Shown piece after piece: positions 42,794 to 52,690 of a stretch of 64,000 nt of DNA (within the stretch, counting starts at the first letter, position 1; each line of letters begins with the position of its first letter). The position numbers were made by a program, and so were the translations under genes. Source of the stretch: an uncultured Flavobacteriaceae bacterium (GTDB taxonomy: Bacteria > Bacteroidota > Bacteroidia > Flavobacteriales > Flavobacteriaceae); contig CANMRV010000003.1 in NCBI GenBank assembly GCA_947500435.1, positions 355,271 through 419,270 of the forward strand, read 5' to 3'. The notes under the pieces were generated by a model. The model saw only the letters and a program-made list of their open reading frames with translations, ran no database searches and was not told where the DNA came from.

Positions 42794-44410
42794 ATGAATA
42801 ATTCGAAAAAAATTCCAAGTACCATTTCGCTTGAATCTTATGGAATAAAGCATGATAATGTGCATTATCAGCTAGCTCCCTCAAGGCTTCAAGAAATCAC
42901 TTTAGAGAAAAACATGGGTAAAGAAGCATCCTCTGGAGCTCTAGCGGTTAATACTGGAGAGTTTACCGGAAGATCACCGTTGGATCGATTTATTGTAAAG
43001 GATAAAATCACCGAGGAGAAGGTTTGGTGGGGTGATATTAATATTCCCTTTGAGCCTTCAAAATTTGATGCCTTATATGATAAGGTAATAGCATACTTGA
43101 ATGAGAAGGAGCTTTATGTTCGTGACTGTTACGCTTGCGCGGATCACAATTATCGAATGGATATTAGGGTAATCAATGAGTATCCATGGAGCAATATGTT
43201 TGCGTATAATATGTTTATTCGCCCAACGGAAGAGGAGTTGAAAAATTTTGACCCAGAGTGGACTGTGGTCAATGCACCTGGTTTTATGGCGGATGCTACA
43301 ATTGACGGAACGCGTCAGCACAATTTTGCTATACTCAACTTTACTAGAAAGATTGCTTTAATTGGTGGAACGGGTTATACAGGAGAGATTAAGAAAGGAA
43401 TTTTCTCGGCCTTAAATTTCATACTTCCTGTACAGAAAAACACATTGCCGATGCACTGCTCTGCTAATGTGGGCAAGAATGGTGAAACCGCTATTTTCTT
43501 CGGATTGTCAGGAACGGGAAAAACAACCTTGTCTACAGATGCCAATCGTAAATTAATTGGTGATGATGAACATGGTTGGAATAATGAAAATGCAGTTTTC
43601 AACTTTGAAGGAGGATGCTATGCTAAGGTAATTAACCTCTCTGCAGAGCAGGAACCAGAAATCTTTGGGGCTATCCGAAAAGGAGCATTGTTGGAGAATG
43701 TTATTCTTGATGATAATGGTAATGTTGATTTTGCGGATACTTCGATTACACAAAATACCAGGGTAAGTTACCCTATTTACAATATTGACAATGTTCAAAG
43801 GCCTTCCATAGGAAAGAACCCTAAGAACATTTTCTTTTTAACCGCAGATGCTTTTGGAGTATTGCCTCCCATATCAAAATTGACTCCCGCCCAAGCGGCA
43901 TACCATTTCATATCGGGATATACGGCGAAAGTTGCAGGAACTGAAGCTGGTGTAAAAGAACCTATTCCTTCTTTTTCTGCTTGTTTTGGAGCGCCATTTA
44001 TGCCTTTACATCCGGCAAAATATGCTGAAATGTTGAGCAAAAAAATGCAAAAGGCAGGGGTAAATGTTTGGTTGGTGAACACCGGTTGGACAGGTGGCCC
44101 CTACGGAGTGGGAACTAGAATGAAACTAAAGTACACTCGTGCGATGATTAATGCCGTTCTTAATGGTGATTTAGGCTTATATAATTATAAAGATTATCAT
44201 ATTCACTCCGTATTTGGAGTGGCTCAACCACGTTCGTGTCCTGGGGTGCCAACAGAAGTTTTGTCTCCCAGAACCACTTGGAACGACGACCAGGCCTATT
44301 ACACAACGGCGTTCAAATTATCAAATGCTTTCCGAGAAAACTTTGAGCAATTTGAAGTGTATGCAAGTGAAGAAATTCGTCGTGGTGGCCCGCAACGCTA
44401 TGCGTTTTAA
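42794..44410 (+). CDS. pckA: Phosphoenolpyruvate carboxykinase (ATP)
   Basis: The 538-aa enzyme converts oxaloacetate to phosphoenolpyruvate with ATP, the entry to gluconeogenesis. Family blocks: TGEFTGRSPLDRFIVKD (about 54-70), KIALIGGTGYTGEIKKG, the P-loop FGLSGTGKTTLS (236-247), GDDEHGW, FEGGCYAKVINL and the C-terminal RTTW...AFRENFEQF. The ATP-type pattern, not GTP-type, is clear. It follows DUF423 with its own -7 box and ends at a strong, bidirectional-looking terminator. Confidence 0.98.
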   Translation: MNNSKKIPSTISLESYGIKHDNVHYQLAPSRLQEITLEKNMGKEASSGALAVNTGEFTGRSPLDRFIVKDKITEEKVWWGDINIPFEPSKFDALYDKVIAYLNEKELYVRDCYACADHNYRMDIRVINEYPWSNMFAYNMFIRPTEEELKNFDPEWTVVNAPGFMADATIDGTRQHNFAILNFTRKIALIGGTGYTGEIKKGIFSALNFILPVQKNTLPMHCSANVGKNGETAIFFGLSGTGKTTLSTDANRKLIGDDEHGWNNENAVFNFEGGCYAKVINLSAEQEPEIFGAIRKGALLENVILDDNGNVDFADTSITQNTRVSYPIYNIDNVQRPSIGKNPKNIFFLTADAFGVLPPISKLTPAQAAYHFISGYTAKVAGTEAGVKEPIPSFSACFGAPFMPLHPAKYAEMLSKKMQKAGVNVWLVNTGWTGGPYGVGTRMKLKYTRAMINAVLNGDLGLYNYKDYHIHSVFGVAQPRSCPGVPTEVLSPRTTWNDDQAYYTTAFKLSNAFRENFEQFEVYASEEIRRGGPQRYAF

Positions 44411-44441
44411 AATGAAAACATTAGATTCAAGAATCAAAAAC

Positions 44442-44475
44442 AAAAAACCCTGAACAATTGTTCAGGGTTTTTTTA
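44442..44475. terminator. Bidirectional Rho-independent terminator
   Basis: CCCTGAACAATTGTTCAGGG (44448-44467) is a perfect palindrome flanked by A6 on the left and T7 on the right, so it can terminate pckA on the plus strand and hemD on the minus strand. Confidence 0.9.
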
Positions 44476-44493
44476 TTACAGCGTTTTTAAATT

Positions 44494-45240
44494 TTATTTT
44501 TTATTAGCGGCATTAATATACTTCTGCAGAGCCATAGTCATTGAAGGTGTCTCAGGCGTCGGTGCTTTGATATCACATCGCAACCCAGCTTCAGTTGCTG
44601 CTTTCACAGTAGAATTGCCGAATACTGCTATTCTAGTTTCATTCTGTTCAAAGTCAGGGAAGTTTTTCAATAATGATTCAATTCCCGAAGGACTGAAGAA
44701 TACCAAGACATCATAATAAACTTCCTTTAAATCGGATAAGTCACTAATCACGGTCTTATAAAAGATACCTCTTGTCCAGTCTATTCCCAATTTATCCAAA
44801 GTCTCAGGAACGATAGCTTTTAAAGAATCGGAAGAGGGTAAAAGGAATTTTTCATCCTTATATTTTTTAAACAATACCACTAAATCCGGAAAGTTCATTT
44901 TACCAACATAAATCTTGCGCTTACGATATACTACATATTTTTGAAGATAATATGCCACTGCTTCAGACTGACAGAAATACTTCATACTATCGGGCACTTT
45001 GAAACGCATTTCTTCAGCAATTCTGAAAAAATGGTCTACCGCATTACGGCTGGTAAGTATGATGGCAGTGAAGTTATTAAGATCAATTTTTTGCTGACGT
45101 ACCTCTTTTGCGTCTACACCTTCAACATGAATGAAAGGCCTAAAGTCGACTTTAACTTTTTCCTTATCAATTAATTTGGAATAAGGGGAGTTTTCCATCT
45201 TCGGTTCTGGTTGAGACACCAAAATCGTTTTTACTTTCAT
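44494..45240 (-). CDS. hemD: Uroporphyrinogen-III synthase
   Basis: The 248-aa protein matches the weakly conserved HemD fold: two lobes with FTAIILTSRNAVDHFF (about 54-69) in the first and DVLVFFSPSGIESLLKNFPD (about 177-196), AVFGNSTVKAATEAGLRCDI (about 205-224) in the second. It cyclises hydroxymethylbilane to uroporphyrinogen III in heme synthesis. In Flavobacteriia hemD normally follows the DUF4271 gene, as here (111-base gap). It shares a palindromic terminator with pckA. Confidence 0.9.
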   Translation of the reverse strand: MKVKTILVSQPEPKMENSPYSKLIDKEKVKVDFRPFIHVEGVDAKEVRQQKIDLNNFTAIILTSRNAVDHFFRIAEEMRFKVPDSMKYFCQSEAVAYYLQKYVVYRKRKIYVGKMNFPDLVVLFKKYKDEKFLLPSSDSLKAIVPETLDKLGIDWTRGIFYKTVISDLSDLKEVYYDVLVFFSPSGIESLLKNFPDFEQNETRIAVFGNSTVKAATEAGLRCDIKAPTPETPSMTMALQKYINAANKK

Positions 45241-45351
45241 CTACATCTATTTATTTGGTTCCTTTGGTCAGACATAGCAGTCTGTGAACGGTTGTAAAGC
45301 TTTTTAAATCTCGCTCTCGCTAAAATTACCCTAAGCTTATTGTCCTCTGCA

Positions 45352-46014
45352 TCAATCTTTTAAATAACTCCCTATTATTATCCAGGGGGCAATTTCGAGT
45401 GCGCAAAGGTACAAAATAAAATAGAAAAAATTGTTTGCAATAAATTTTTGATGATTCCTCAACAAGGTGACCCATCCTATTCCATTTATTAAAAGAATAA
45501 AGAAAAACGTTACATAAACAACAGTTTTCGAATCTTTAAAAACATAGCTTAAGATTATGTTGGCCAAAAACATTATTAACCCACTATGATTAAGATAAGA
45601 AAGCTTCTTGAAAACAAGTTCGCTAATCGTTTTATTCGAATTGAAAATAAAACCATTACCCAATTGCAAAAATACTTTTACAATTAAAAAAATCAGAAGA
45701 GACCCAAGTATAATAGGGTAGAGATAAGGGTTTAAATCTGAATCCTCTAAAGAACCAAAAAAGGCTTTCCATGAAAGGTATAAAAACAGCGAAAAATTAA
45801 TTACCTGAAAGACGGTAAAAAATATATGAAACCAGTTCATCAACTTTTCCTTTTTATTATACATGAAAATGTATTTGTTGTTAAAGGGTAAGATGATAAA
45901 ATTCAAAAAACGATTATAAAATGTGCTTTTTGCAACTACGATCAATAGCAAGCTGCTAAAAATCAGCACAGTGATCCAATCAATATTTTCTATGTTTCGA
46001 AGTATTGGTTCCAC
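45352..46014 (-). CDS. DUF4271 family membrane protein
   Basis: The 220-aa protein has about six TM helices and is recognised mainly by its position before hemD and by family segments such as WITVLIFSSLLLIVVAKSTF and FYFILYLCALEIAPWIIIG. The start is a GTG at 46014 whose last-read G is shared with the TAG stop of the upstream glycosyltransferase gene, a tight coupling. The function is unknown; association with hemD and glycosyl transfer suggests a membrane role. Confidence 0.85.
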   Translation of the reverse strand: MEPILRNIENIDWITVLIFSSLLLIVVAKSTFYNRFLNFIILPFNNKYIFMYNKKEKLMNWFHIFFTVFQVINFSLFLYLSWKAFFGSLEDSDLNPYLYPIILGSLLIFLIVKVFLQLGNGFIFNSNKTISELVFKKLSYLNHSGLIMFLANIILSYVFKDSKTVVYVTFFFILLINGIGWVTLLRNHQKFIANNFFYFILYLCALEIAPWIIIGSYLKD

Positions 46015-47681
46015 TAGTTTAGCTTGATGGCGGTGCCGTTTAGTCCAGGAGGAAGATCGTTTTCAGAAATACCCATTCTAAAATACCCAGGGTCCTCCAT
46101 TTTGGTTCTCGGTAGTTTAAACGTAAAACTTGTGGTATCATTTGATTTTAAGACTAAAATAGTTGAATCGATGGGAGATGCTGAGACTTTCCTAATATCT
46201 CTCTTTTCTTTATAATCGTTTAAATAAGCTAATCCGAATTTAAGTTTGTCCAAAGGAATATCAACTTTATATGGATTGTAAACTTTCATTTCGAAGGTCT
46301 TGTTTAAATCGTAATCCAGTTCATCTTTTTCTATAATGAGCTTCAATCTGCGAAAAGATTCGAAATGGTCAATATACTCTCCATAAAAAAGGTCTCCGTT
46401 TGGCAATGGGTAAGCAAAGCCTGCTATACGTGTATAAGGTGTGGCATAAAATACCCGCTGATGTTGTACACTTAATTCAGATTCATCTATTGAATATTGG
46501 TTTTGCCTATACTCTATATTATTTAAGGAGATTGCCTTTCGTCCCGAGTAGAATTCATACATAGGTGCTAATCTATAGGAGTTTTCAAACACGACCGGAA
46601 TATCCCAAACGTCATACTCCAATCGAGCAACCCATTCTTTATTGCCATGTGTCTCGTAAACTATAGGAAATATAGGTTCATAAATAAGACCTATCCTTAG
46701 AAATAGAAGTATTATAATGTTGGCAATACCTAAACCGTAAAACCACTTTCTTATCGTCTTATTTTCCACGATATAATTAAAAATAATCAACACCATAGGA
46801 ATGGAAACAACTATGACCCACTGGGCTTGAACTCGTTTTGAAAAACTTGAAACAAAAAAGAAAATAAGTACTCCGTAGGTTAGAAAGATTAAGGCCCTTC
46901 CAAAAAGATCTTTGGATTTGGTTTTATACAATATATAGTACGCTAAAGGAAATGTAAGCCCAAATAGAGTAATTAAGCTCAAGAAATAGCCAAGGGTGAA
47001 CTTGTTGAAATCGTAAGCCTGATTTGGGCGCTCAAACAAATGATATTTTATAGTAACAAAATCATTTTCATACAACCATAAAAAATGTGGAATATAGCAT
47101 GCAAAAGCAACAGTCACAGCCAGTATGGCATATTTGTTTTTAATTAATTTTAGATTAGAGAATAAAACAAATACAATTACTAAAACTGCATGGTACTTAC
47201 TATACATCAAACCCGCCATAACAACGCCCAAAATTAGCGTTAAAACAACAGATGGAGAAGCTATAAATCGCTTATATACGTATAAAAAAAGAGCGGTAAA
47301 AAATAAAAGCGGCGTATCTGGTAATGTAAAAAAGCCGTAAACATTTAAGAGCGCCATAGAAAAAGTGACTACAAAAAAGTGTAGTATATAATCCTTCTTT
47401 TTTGGGTGATCTATGATTGCCCATAAAATGATTAAGGTAGCCACGGAAAGTAAACAACTCATAAAGCGAACGCCCAATTCACCCTTGAAGAAAAGGCTAC
47501 TTGCACTAATCATCCAAGCTACCATAGGTGGGTGGTCAAAATAGCCCCATGCAAGGTTTTTAGCATAATACCAATAGTAAGCTTCATCGAACATAAGCTC
47601 GGTAAAATTGGCTTGTAGCAAGTTTATTACTAAAATTGTTCCTAAGAGGTATAAAAAAAGCCTAGGCAGTTTTTGAAGCAT
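46014..47681 (-). CDS. GT39-type membrane glycosyltransferase
   Basis: The 555-aa protein has about ten to twelve TM helices in its first 360 residues and a soluble C-terminal domain of about 190 residues. The first loop carries MFDEAYYWYYAKNLAWGYFD then HPP, with the Asp-Glu pair of GT39/ArnT-like enzymes that take sugars from polyprenyl phosphate. The ORF is open to 47804 but I use the ATG at 47681 (MLQKLPRLFLYLL). The divergent neighbour encodes a polyprenyl-phosphate-mannose-type synthase, the likely supplier of its donor. Confidence 0.9.
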   Translation of the reverse strand: MLQKLPRLFLYLLGTILVINLLQANFTELMFDEAYYWYYAKNLAWGYFDHPPMVAWMISASSLFFKGELGVRFMSCLLSVATLIILWAIIDHPKKKDYILHFFVVTFSMALLNVYGFFTLPDTPLLFFTALFLYVYKRFIASPSVVLTLILGVVMAGLMYSKYHAVLVIVFVLFSNLKLIKNKYAILAVTVAFACYIPHFLWLYENDFVTIKYHLFERPNQAYDFNKFTLGYFLSLITLFGLTFPLAYYILYKTKSKDLFGRALIFLTYGVLIFFFVSSFSKRVQAQWVIVVSIPMVLIIFNYIVENKTIRKWFYGLGIANIIILLFLRIGLIYEPIFPIVYETHGNKEWVARLEYDVWDIPVVFENSYRLAPMYEFYSGRKAISLNNIEYRQNQYSIDESELSVQHQRVFYATPYTRIAGFAYPLPNGDLFYGEYIDHFESFRRLKLIIEKDELDYDLNKTFEMKVYNPYKVDIPLDKLKFGLAYLNDYKEKRDIRKVSASPIDSTILVLKSNDTTSFTFKLPRTKMEDPGYFRMGISENDLPPGLNGTAIKLN

Positions 47682-47701
47682 GTTTTGAGGTTGTTCAGTG
47701 T

Positions 47702-47709
47702 CAAAATTA
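47702..47709 (-). promoter_or_regulatory. -7 promoter element of the glycosyltransferase gene
   Basis: The minus strand reads TAATTTTG (TAnnTTTG), 20 bases upstream of the start at 47681, which supports that start. Confidence 0.45.
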
Positions 47710-47786
47710 CAAATTCTCGTGTTTAAACCTTCATTTAAAAAAATCATAAAACAACAAAAGTCACTTTTCGACACTAATGAAAACAC

Positions 47787-47794
47787 TATTTTTG
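47787..47794 (+). promoter_or_regulatory. -7 promoter element of the DPM-type synthase operon
   Basis: TATTTTTG matches TAnnTTTG, 19 bases upstream of the start codon at 47814. Confidence 0.45.
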
Positions 47795-47813
47795 TCGAAA
47801 TCAAACCAGTTGA

Positions 47814-48542
47814 ATGTCCGATAGCTTAGTTATTATTCCCACATACAATGAAATTGAAAACATTGATGCAATTATTAGGGCTGTCTTTGAACTAAGGACT
47901 GATTTTCATGTGCTAATTGTTGACGACAATTCTCCTGATGGCACTTCTTCCGTAGTACATCAATTACAAAAGGAATTTGGAGATAGATTGCATTTAGAAG
48001 TCCGTGAGGAAAAATCAGGTTTAGGCACCGCTTACATACATGGTTTTAAGTGGGCTATCGCCAGGAAATACGACTATATTTTTGAGATGGATGCGGATTT
48101 TTCGCATAACCCTTCCGATTTATTACGTTTGCACACGGCCTGTAAGAATGGCGCGGATGTTGTTGTCGGCTCACGGTACAAGAAGGGAGTCAACGTCGTT
48201 GATTGGCCTTTGTATAGAGTGTTATTGTCTTATGGGGCGTCGTTTTATGTGAAAATGATTACTGGTATGCGTGTGCACGATCCAACAGCAGGTTTTGTTT
48301 GCTATAAAAGATATGTTTTAGAAAATATCAATTTAGATTCTATTCGTTTTGTGGGTTACGCTTTTCAGATTGAAATGAAGTTTAGGGCATACGTAAAGAA
48401 TTATACGATAGAGGAGGTTTCGATTATTTTCAGAGATCGTGTAAAGGGAAAATCAAAAATGAGCTCTTCCATCGTTAGTGAAGCCATTTTTGGGGTTTTA
48501 AAAATGAAATGGAATAGTTTATTTCAAAAAAATAGATTTTAA
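47814..48542 (+). CDS. Polyprenol monophosphomannose synthase (DPM1-like GT2)
   Basis: The 242-aa GT2 enzyme matches dolichol-phosphate-mannose synthases: VIIPTYNEIENI (6-17), VDDNSPDGT (36-44), EMDADFSHNP with the metal-binding DAD (93-95), and DPTAGFVCYKR near residue 155. It makes a polyprenyl-phosphate sugar that membrane GT39 enzymes use outside the inner membrane; the divergent gene at 47681 encodes such an enzyme. There is no C-terminal TM segment. It starts an operon with dihydroorotase (2-base gap) and a DUF4296 lipoprotein. Confidence 0.94.
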   Translation: MSDSLVIIPTYNEIENIDAIIRAVFELRTDFHVLIVDDNSPDGTSSVVHQLQKEFGDRLHLEVREEKSGLGTAYIHGFKWAIARKYDYIFEMDADFSHNPSDLLRLHTACKNGADVVVGSRYKKGVNVVDWPLYRVLLSYGASFYVKMITGMRVHDPTAGFVCYKRYVLENINLDSIRFVGYAFQIEMKFRAYVKNYTIEEVSIIFRDRVKGKSKMSSSIVSEAIFGVLKMKWNSLFQKNRF

Positions 48543-48544
48543 GA

Positions 48545-49879
48545 ATGGCGAAGCAGCTTATTAAGAATGCTACAATAGTAAATGAAAATAGGATATTTGA
48601 AGCGGATGTATTGCTTCAAGATGACCGCATTGAAAGGATTGGGAAAGATATCTCGGATGACGAAGCAAAGGTTATCGATGCTTATGGAAAGTATTTGTTG
48701 CCAGGGGTGATAGACGATCAAGTCCATTTTAGAGAACCCGGTCTAACTCATAAAGGGAATATAGCTTCTGAAAGCAGAGCGGCGATTGCAGGCGGAATTA
48801 CCACTTTCATGGAACAGCCAAATACAAATCCGCAGACAACCACTATTGGGAAACTAGAAGAAAAATTTGCGATGGCAAATTCTTCTTCATATGCTAATTA
48901 TTCCTTTTTATTTGGGGGTACTAACGATAATTTAGAGGAATTGAAACGTTTGGATAAAAATGCCTGTTCAGGGGTAAAACTATTCTTAGGTTCTTCCACA
49001 GGAAACATGTTGGTAGACGATGAAGAAGTGCTGGAGAAGATTTTCCGGAGTACTGAAATGGTCATTTCCGCACATTGCGAAGATGAAGGTACCATTCGGA
49101 GTAATTTGGCAAAATATAAGGAGCAATATGGGGATGATATTCCTGTAAAATATCATCCTTTAATTCGAAGTGAAGAAGCTTGTTATTTTTCCTCATCAAA
49201 GGCAATTAATCTTGCAAAAAAAACAGGAGCGAGATTACATGTTTTTCATCTTTCCACAGGAAAAGAAATGGATTTGTTTCGCAATGATATTCCCTTGGAG
49301 GAAAAGAAGATTACTGCGGAAGTTTGTATTCACCACCTATGGTTTTCAGATACAGATTATGATACCAAAGGCACTTTAATTAAATGGAATCCTGCGGTGA
49401 AAACGGCAAACGACCGAACTAAACTTTGGGAAGCTTTGCTAGATGACCGTATTGATGTGATTGCAACTGATCATGCACCACATCTTTTGGGGGAAAAAGA
49501 CAATGTCTATACGAAAACCCCATCTGGCGGACCTTTGGTTCAACATGCTTTGCCGGCGATGCTGCAAAAGCATAAGGAGGGAATGATTTCTTTGGAAAAA
49601 TTGGTAGAGAAGATGTCTCATAATCCTGCAAAACTTTTTGATATTGAAAAAAGGGGTTTCATTAGGGAAGGCTATTATGCGGATTTGGTTTTAATTGATT
49701 TAGATAATCCTTGGGAAGCGACTAGAGAAAATGTTTTTTATAAATGTGGATGGTCTCCCTTTGATGGATTTACCTTTGCTTCTAAAATAACCCATACTTT
49801 TGTAAATGGACATTTAGCTTATGAAAACGGAAGCTTTTCAGGAGAGCGAAATGCAAGAAGGTTGACATTTAATCGATAG
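48545..49879 (+). CDS. pyrC: Dihydroorotase
   Basis: The 444-aa amidohydrolase closes carbamoyl-aspartate to dihydroorotate in pyrimidine synthesis. Blocks: LLPGVIDDQVHFREPGLTHK (51-70), AGGITTFMEQPNTNPQTT, VKLFLGSSTGNMLVDDE, SAHCEDE, RLHVFHLSTGKEM and DVIATDHAPH. The first metal motif is DDQVH rather than the usual DxHxH, with Gln59 in place of the first His; I recall this as normal for the Bacteroidota branch. It overlaps no gene but is 1 base from the DUF4296 gene. The symbol is by function; the type is closer to long class I enzymes. Confidence 0.93.
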   Translation: MAKQLIKNATIVNENRIFEADVLLQDDRIERIGKDISDDEAKVIDAYGKYLLPGVIDDQVHFREPGLTHKGNIASESRAAIAGGITTFMEQPNTNPQTTTIGKLEEKFAMANSSSYANYSFLFGGTNDNLEELKRLDKNACSGVKLFLGSSTGNMLVDDEEVLEKIFRSTEMVISAHCEDEGTIRSNLAKYKEQYGDDIPVKYHPLIRSEEACYFSSSKAINLAKKTGARLHVFHLSTGKEMDLFRNDIPLEEKKITAEVCIHHLWFSDTDYDTKGTLIKWNPAVKTANDRTKLWEALLDDRIDVIATDHAPHLLGEKDNVYTKTPSGGPLVQHALPAMLQKHKEGMISLEKLVEKMSHNPAKLFDIEKRGFIREGYYADLVLIDLDNPWEATRENVFYKCGWSPFDGFTFASKITHTFVNGHLAYENGSFSGERNARRLTFNR

Positions 49880-49880
49880 T

Positions 49881-50315
49881 ATGCAAAAAACATTTCTTTT
49901 TCTTTTGGTAATTCTTTTCTTTGATTGTGCTGAAAAGCTTATGGAGAAGCCTGAGAACCTTATTCCTAAAGAAAAGATGGTTTTGATATTAAACGATTTA
50001 GCAGTAGTGAATGCTGCTAAAATAACCAACGCTCAGGTTTTGCGAAATCACAATATCGAACCGACCGAGTATATTTTTACAAAATACGGTATTGATAGTA
50101 TTCAGTTTGTTGAAAGTGACCGTTACTACGCTTCTATACCCGAAGAACACGAAGAAATTTATACAGCAGTCGAAGCAAAATTGGAAGCGGAAAAGGAACG
50201 GATTGTTACTTTAAAAAAGATTAGAGATAGCATTAAGGCGACCGAGATGAAAGCTACGCGAAAAGGGCTTGTGCCTAAAGATTCTCTTCCAAAAAACGCT
50301 GACAAGAAAAAGTAA
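49881..50315 (+). CDS. DUF4296 family lipoprotein
   Basis: The 144-aa protein has a lipoprotein-type signal (MQKTFLFLLVILFFDC; Cys16 after an unusual Asp) and the DUF4296 core KPENLIPKEKMVLILNDLAV then VNAAKI, followed by IFTKYGIDSIQFVESDRYYA. The C-terminus is highly charged and coiled-coil-like. It is third in the DPM-type synthase/dihydroorotase operon, an order typical for Flavobacteriia. Its last 41 bases overlap the convergent epimerase gene. The function is unknown. Confidence 0.88.
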   Translation: MQKTFLFLLVILFFDCAEKLMEKPENLIPKEKMVLILNDLAVVNAAKITNAQVLRNHNIEPTEYIFTKYGIDSIQFVESDRYYASIPEEHEEIYTAVEAKLEAEKERIVTLKKIRDSIKATEMKATRKGLVPKDSLPKNADKKK

Positions 50316-51282
50316 GGGTAGGGTCTAAAGATTCAAATGTAAAACCCAAAGCTTCCCGTATTTTTTGATTTTCGTAGAAATCTCGGTTCTTCAGGGAGTA
50401 AATTGAGCTTTTTGTGATTTTACGGGGGTTTCCAGTCATAGCACTCCATAGTATATCACCTATTCTCCCTGTTTCCAATTGCCAGTATTTCAACTTTTTC
50501 TTGGGTGCTGATTTCCCTAATGCGGTAGTCAATCGAGTCAAAATTTCCTGAAAAGTTAGGTTCTCGGCAACGGCGATAAATCGTTCATTTTCAATCCGAG
50601 ACTCCATAAGCCAAGTTATCATTTTTACGACATCATGGACTGTTATAAACCCTGTGCCTCCAGGTGGATAAAACGAATAGCCTTTATTTGCAGCAGTAAA
50701 GAGTGCACCGGTACCGGTGTCCCAAAAACCAGGCCCAAGAATCACACCAGGATTTACCATGACCACTGAAAGACCTTCCTGAGAACCACGCCAAACTTCC
50801 ATTTCAGCTTCGTATTTGGAAAGGGCATATACATTTACATTGAAGTCATTCCACTCGTTTTCCTCCGTGGCTGGGGCATCGCCTATGCTTTTTCCTATAG
50901 TCCCTATAGTACTTACATAGCACAGTTTTTTGACCTCATTTGCTACACATAAGTTTACAATATTGGCAGTGCCTTCAGCATTTACTTTTAGCAATTTTTT
51001 ATAATCACCGGGATTAAATGAAATCAAAGCAGCAGCATGATATACGTATTGAATATCTTGAAAAGCAATTTGTAAAGCAGGAATATCGTTGAGGTCAGCT
51101 GCAACCCAATCAATTTTTGAAAAAAGCAAAGATGCGTTTTCGGAATAATATCCAAAAACCTTTTCCACACGTTTCAGGTCACTTCCTTTTCTATGAATGG
51201 CCCGAACTGGAGTTCCTTTTTTAAGCAAATGCAAAAGGAGATGCGCTCCAACTAAACCCGTTCCCCCCGTGACTAAAACCAT
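50275..51282 (-). CDS. NAD-dependent epimerase/dehydratase family protein
   Basis: The 335-aa extended SDR enzyme has the Rossmann motif VTGGTGLVGAHLLLHLL (about 4-20), an Asp/Arg region (IHRKGSDLKRVEKVF), and the catalytic Tyr-x3-Lys in VYALSKYEAEMEVWRG (about 151-166), preceded by a Ser/Thr strand (YVSTIGTIGKSIG). It resembles dihydroflavonol-reductase-like members; the substrate may be a steroid-like, sugar or aldehyde compound. It is a single gene, divergent from tyrS and overlapping the DUF4296 gene at its 3' end. Confidence 0.9.
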   Translation of the reverse strand: MVLVTGGTGLVGAHLLLHLLKKGTPVRAIHRKGSDLKRVEKVFGYYSENASLLFSKIDWVAADLNDIPALQIAFQDIQYVYHAAALISFNPGDYKKLLKVNAEGTANIVNLCVANEVKKLCYVSTIGTIGKSIGDAPATEENEWNDFNVNVYALSKYEAEMEVWRGSQEGLSVVMVNPGVILGPGFWDTGTGALFTAANKGYSFYPPGGTGFITVHDVVKMITWLMESRIENERFIAVAENLTFQEILTRLTTALGKSAPKKKLKYWQLETGRIGDILWSAMTGNPRKITKSSIYSLKNRDFYENQKIREALGFTFESLDPTLTFSCQRFLEENL

Positions 51283-51352
51283 AGTCCAAAGTTAGCGAAT
51301 ACAGGCGGATAATTTCCTCTTGATACTTCGGGAAAAGCGCGATATTTCCTTT

Positions 51353-51360
51353 TATATTTG
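51353..51360 (+). promoter_or_regulatory. -7 promoter element of tyrS
   Basis: TATATTTG matches TAnnTTTG, 26 bases upstream of the tyrS start codon. Confidence 0.5.
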
Positions 51361-51385
51361 CACCAAATGCTAAACTTGAATTAAA

Positions 51386-52684
51386 ATGACTTCCAACTTT
51401 GTTGAAGAATTAAAATGGCGTGGGATGTTGCATGATGCAATGCCAGGGACTGAAGAACATCTGTTAAGTGGCATGCAGTCCGCTTATATGGGCATTGACC
51501 CTACGGCAGATTCACTCCATATTGGGCATTTAGTAGGCGTGATGATGCTAAGTCATTTTCAAATGGCTGGCCATAAACCTTTTGCTTTGATTGGGGGAGC
51601 AACGGGTATGATAGGGGATCCTTCGGGGAAATCGGAAGAGAGAAACCTATTGGACGAAGCTACACTTCGCCATAATCAAGAAGCATTAAAAGAACAGCTT
51701 TCTCGTTTTTTAGATTTTAGCAGTGATGCTGAAAATTCAGCGATTCTTGTTAATAACTATGACTGGATGAAAGATTTCTCATTTTTGGATTTCATTCGTG
51801 ATGTGGGCAAACACATTACCGTGAACTATATGATGGCAAAAGATTCGGTCAAAAAAAGACTTTCTGCTGAAGCAAAAGAAGGCATGTCTTTTACTGAATT
51901 CACCTACCAATTGGTGCAAGGTTATGATTTCTTGCATCTCTACAAAGAACACAACTGTACCTTGCAAATGGGAGGTAGTGATCAATGGGGAAATATTACA
52001 ACTGGAACAGAACTGATTCGCAGAATAGGTGGCGGAAAAGGCTATGCACTTACCTGTCCGTTAATTACGAAGGCCGATGGCAGTAAATTCGGAAAAACCG
52101 AAAGTGGCAATGTTTGGCTAGATGCTGAAAGAACATCTCCATATAAATTCTATCAGCATTGGCTAAATACTTCAGACGCCGATGCCGAAAAGTATATTAA
52201 AATATTTACGTTTCTTTCAAAAGAAGAGATTGATGCATTAGTTATCGAACATGCGGAAGCTCCGCACCAGCGTACTTTGCAAAAACGATTGGCTGAAGAG
52301 ATTACAACTGCGGTTCATTCAAAAGAAGATTTAGAAAATGCCATTGCTGCAAGTGCAATTCTCTTTGGAAAATCTACTTCTGAAGATTTGAAAAAGTTGG
52401 ATGAAAAAACTTTCCTCGATGTTTTTGATGGTGTTCCGCAAGCGGAAATTTCAAAATCTGAATTGGATGGGGAAGGATTGGATATGATTGCTGCGCTCGC
52501 CGCTCAAACTGGGTTTTTAGCTTCGAACGGGGAAGCGCGAAGAGAGCTCAAACAGAACTCCATTTCCGTTAATAAAGAAAAGGTTAAGGAAGACAACAAG
52601 ATTACGTCTTCTGACTTGATTAATGATAGGTTTATTCTCTTGCAAAAGGGAAGGAGAAACTATTTTGTTTTGGTTGTGAATTAG
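51386..52684 (+). CDS. tyrS: Tyrosyl-tRNA synthetase
   Basis: The 432-aa class I synthetase charges tRNA-Tyr. HIGH (45-48) lies in [20 protein letters not shown], the tyrosine pocket includes [20 protein letters not shown] (about 190-209) with QWGN after it, and the KMSKS loop reads KFGKTESG (about 233-240). The C-terminus (about 365-432) is an S4 RNA-binding domain ([20 protein letters not shown]). The length is usual for the bacterial TyrS type. A small membrane protein gene follows after 6 bases and may be co-transcribed. Confidence 0.97.
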   Translation: MTSNFVEELKWRGMLHDAMPGTEEHLLSGMQSAYMGIDPTADSLHIGHLVGVMMLSHFQMAGHKPFALIGGATGMIGDPSGKSEERNLLDEATLRHNQEALKEQLSRFLDFSSDAENSAILVNNYDWMKDFSFLDFIRDVGKHITVNYMMAKDSVKKRLSAEAKEGMSFTEFTYQLVQGYDFLHLYKEHNCTLQMGGSDQWGNITTGTELIRRIGGGKGYALTCPLITKADGSKFGKTESGNVWLDAERTSPYKFYQHWLNTSDADAEKYIKIFTFLSKEEIDALVIEHAEAPHQRTLQKRLAEEITTAVHSKEDLENAIAASAILFGKSTSEDLKKLDEKTFLDVFDGVPQAEISKSELDGEGLDMIAALAAQTGFLASNGEARRELKQNSISVNKEKVKEDNKITSSDLINDRFILLQKGRRNYFVLVVN

Positions 52685-52690
52685 TAAAAT

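Noticed and set aside
48698..48730. Loss of a metal-binding His in dihydroorotase as a sign of inactivity
   Set aside because: DDQVHFREPG is, as far as I recall, the normal form in Bacteroidota enzymes; all other motifs are intact.
50275..50315. 41-base overlap of the DUF4296 and epimerase genes as a frameshift or misassembly
   Set aside because: Both reading frames end naturally with intact family features; short convergent overlaps also occur at 9307-9332 and 17332-17342.
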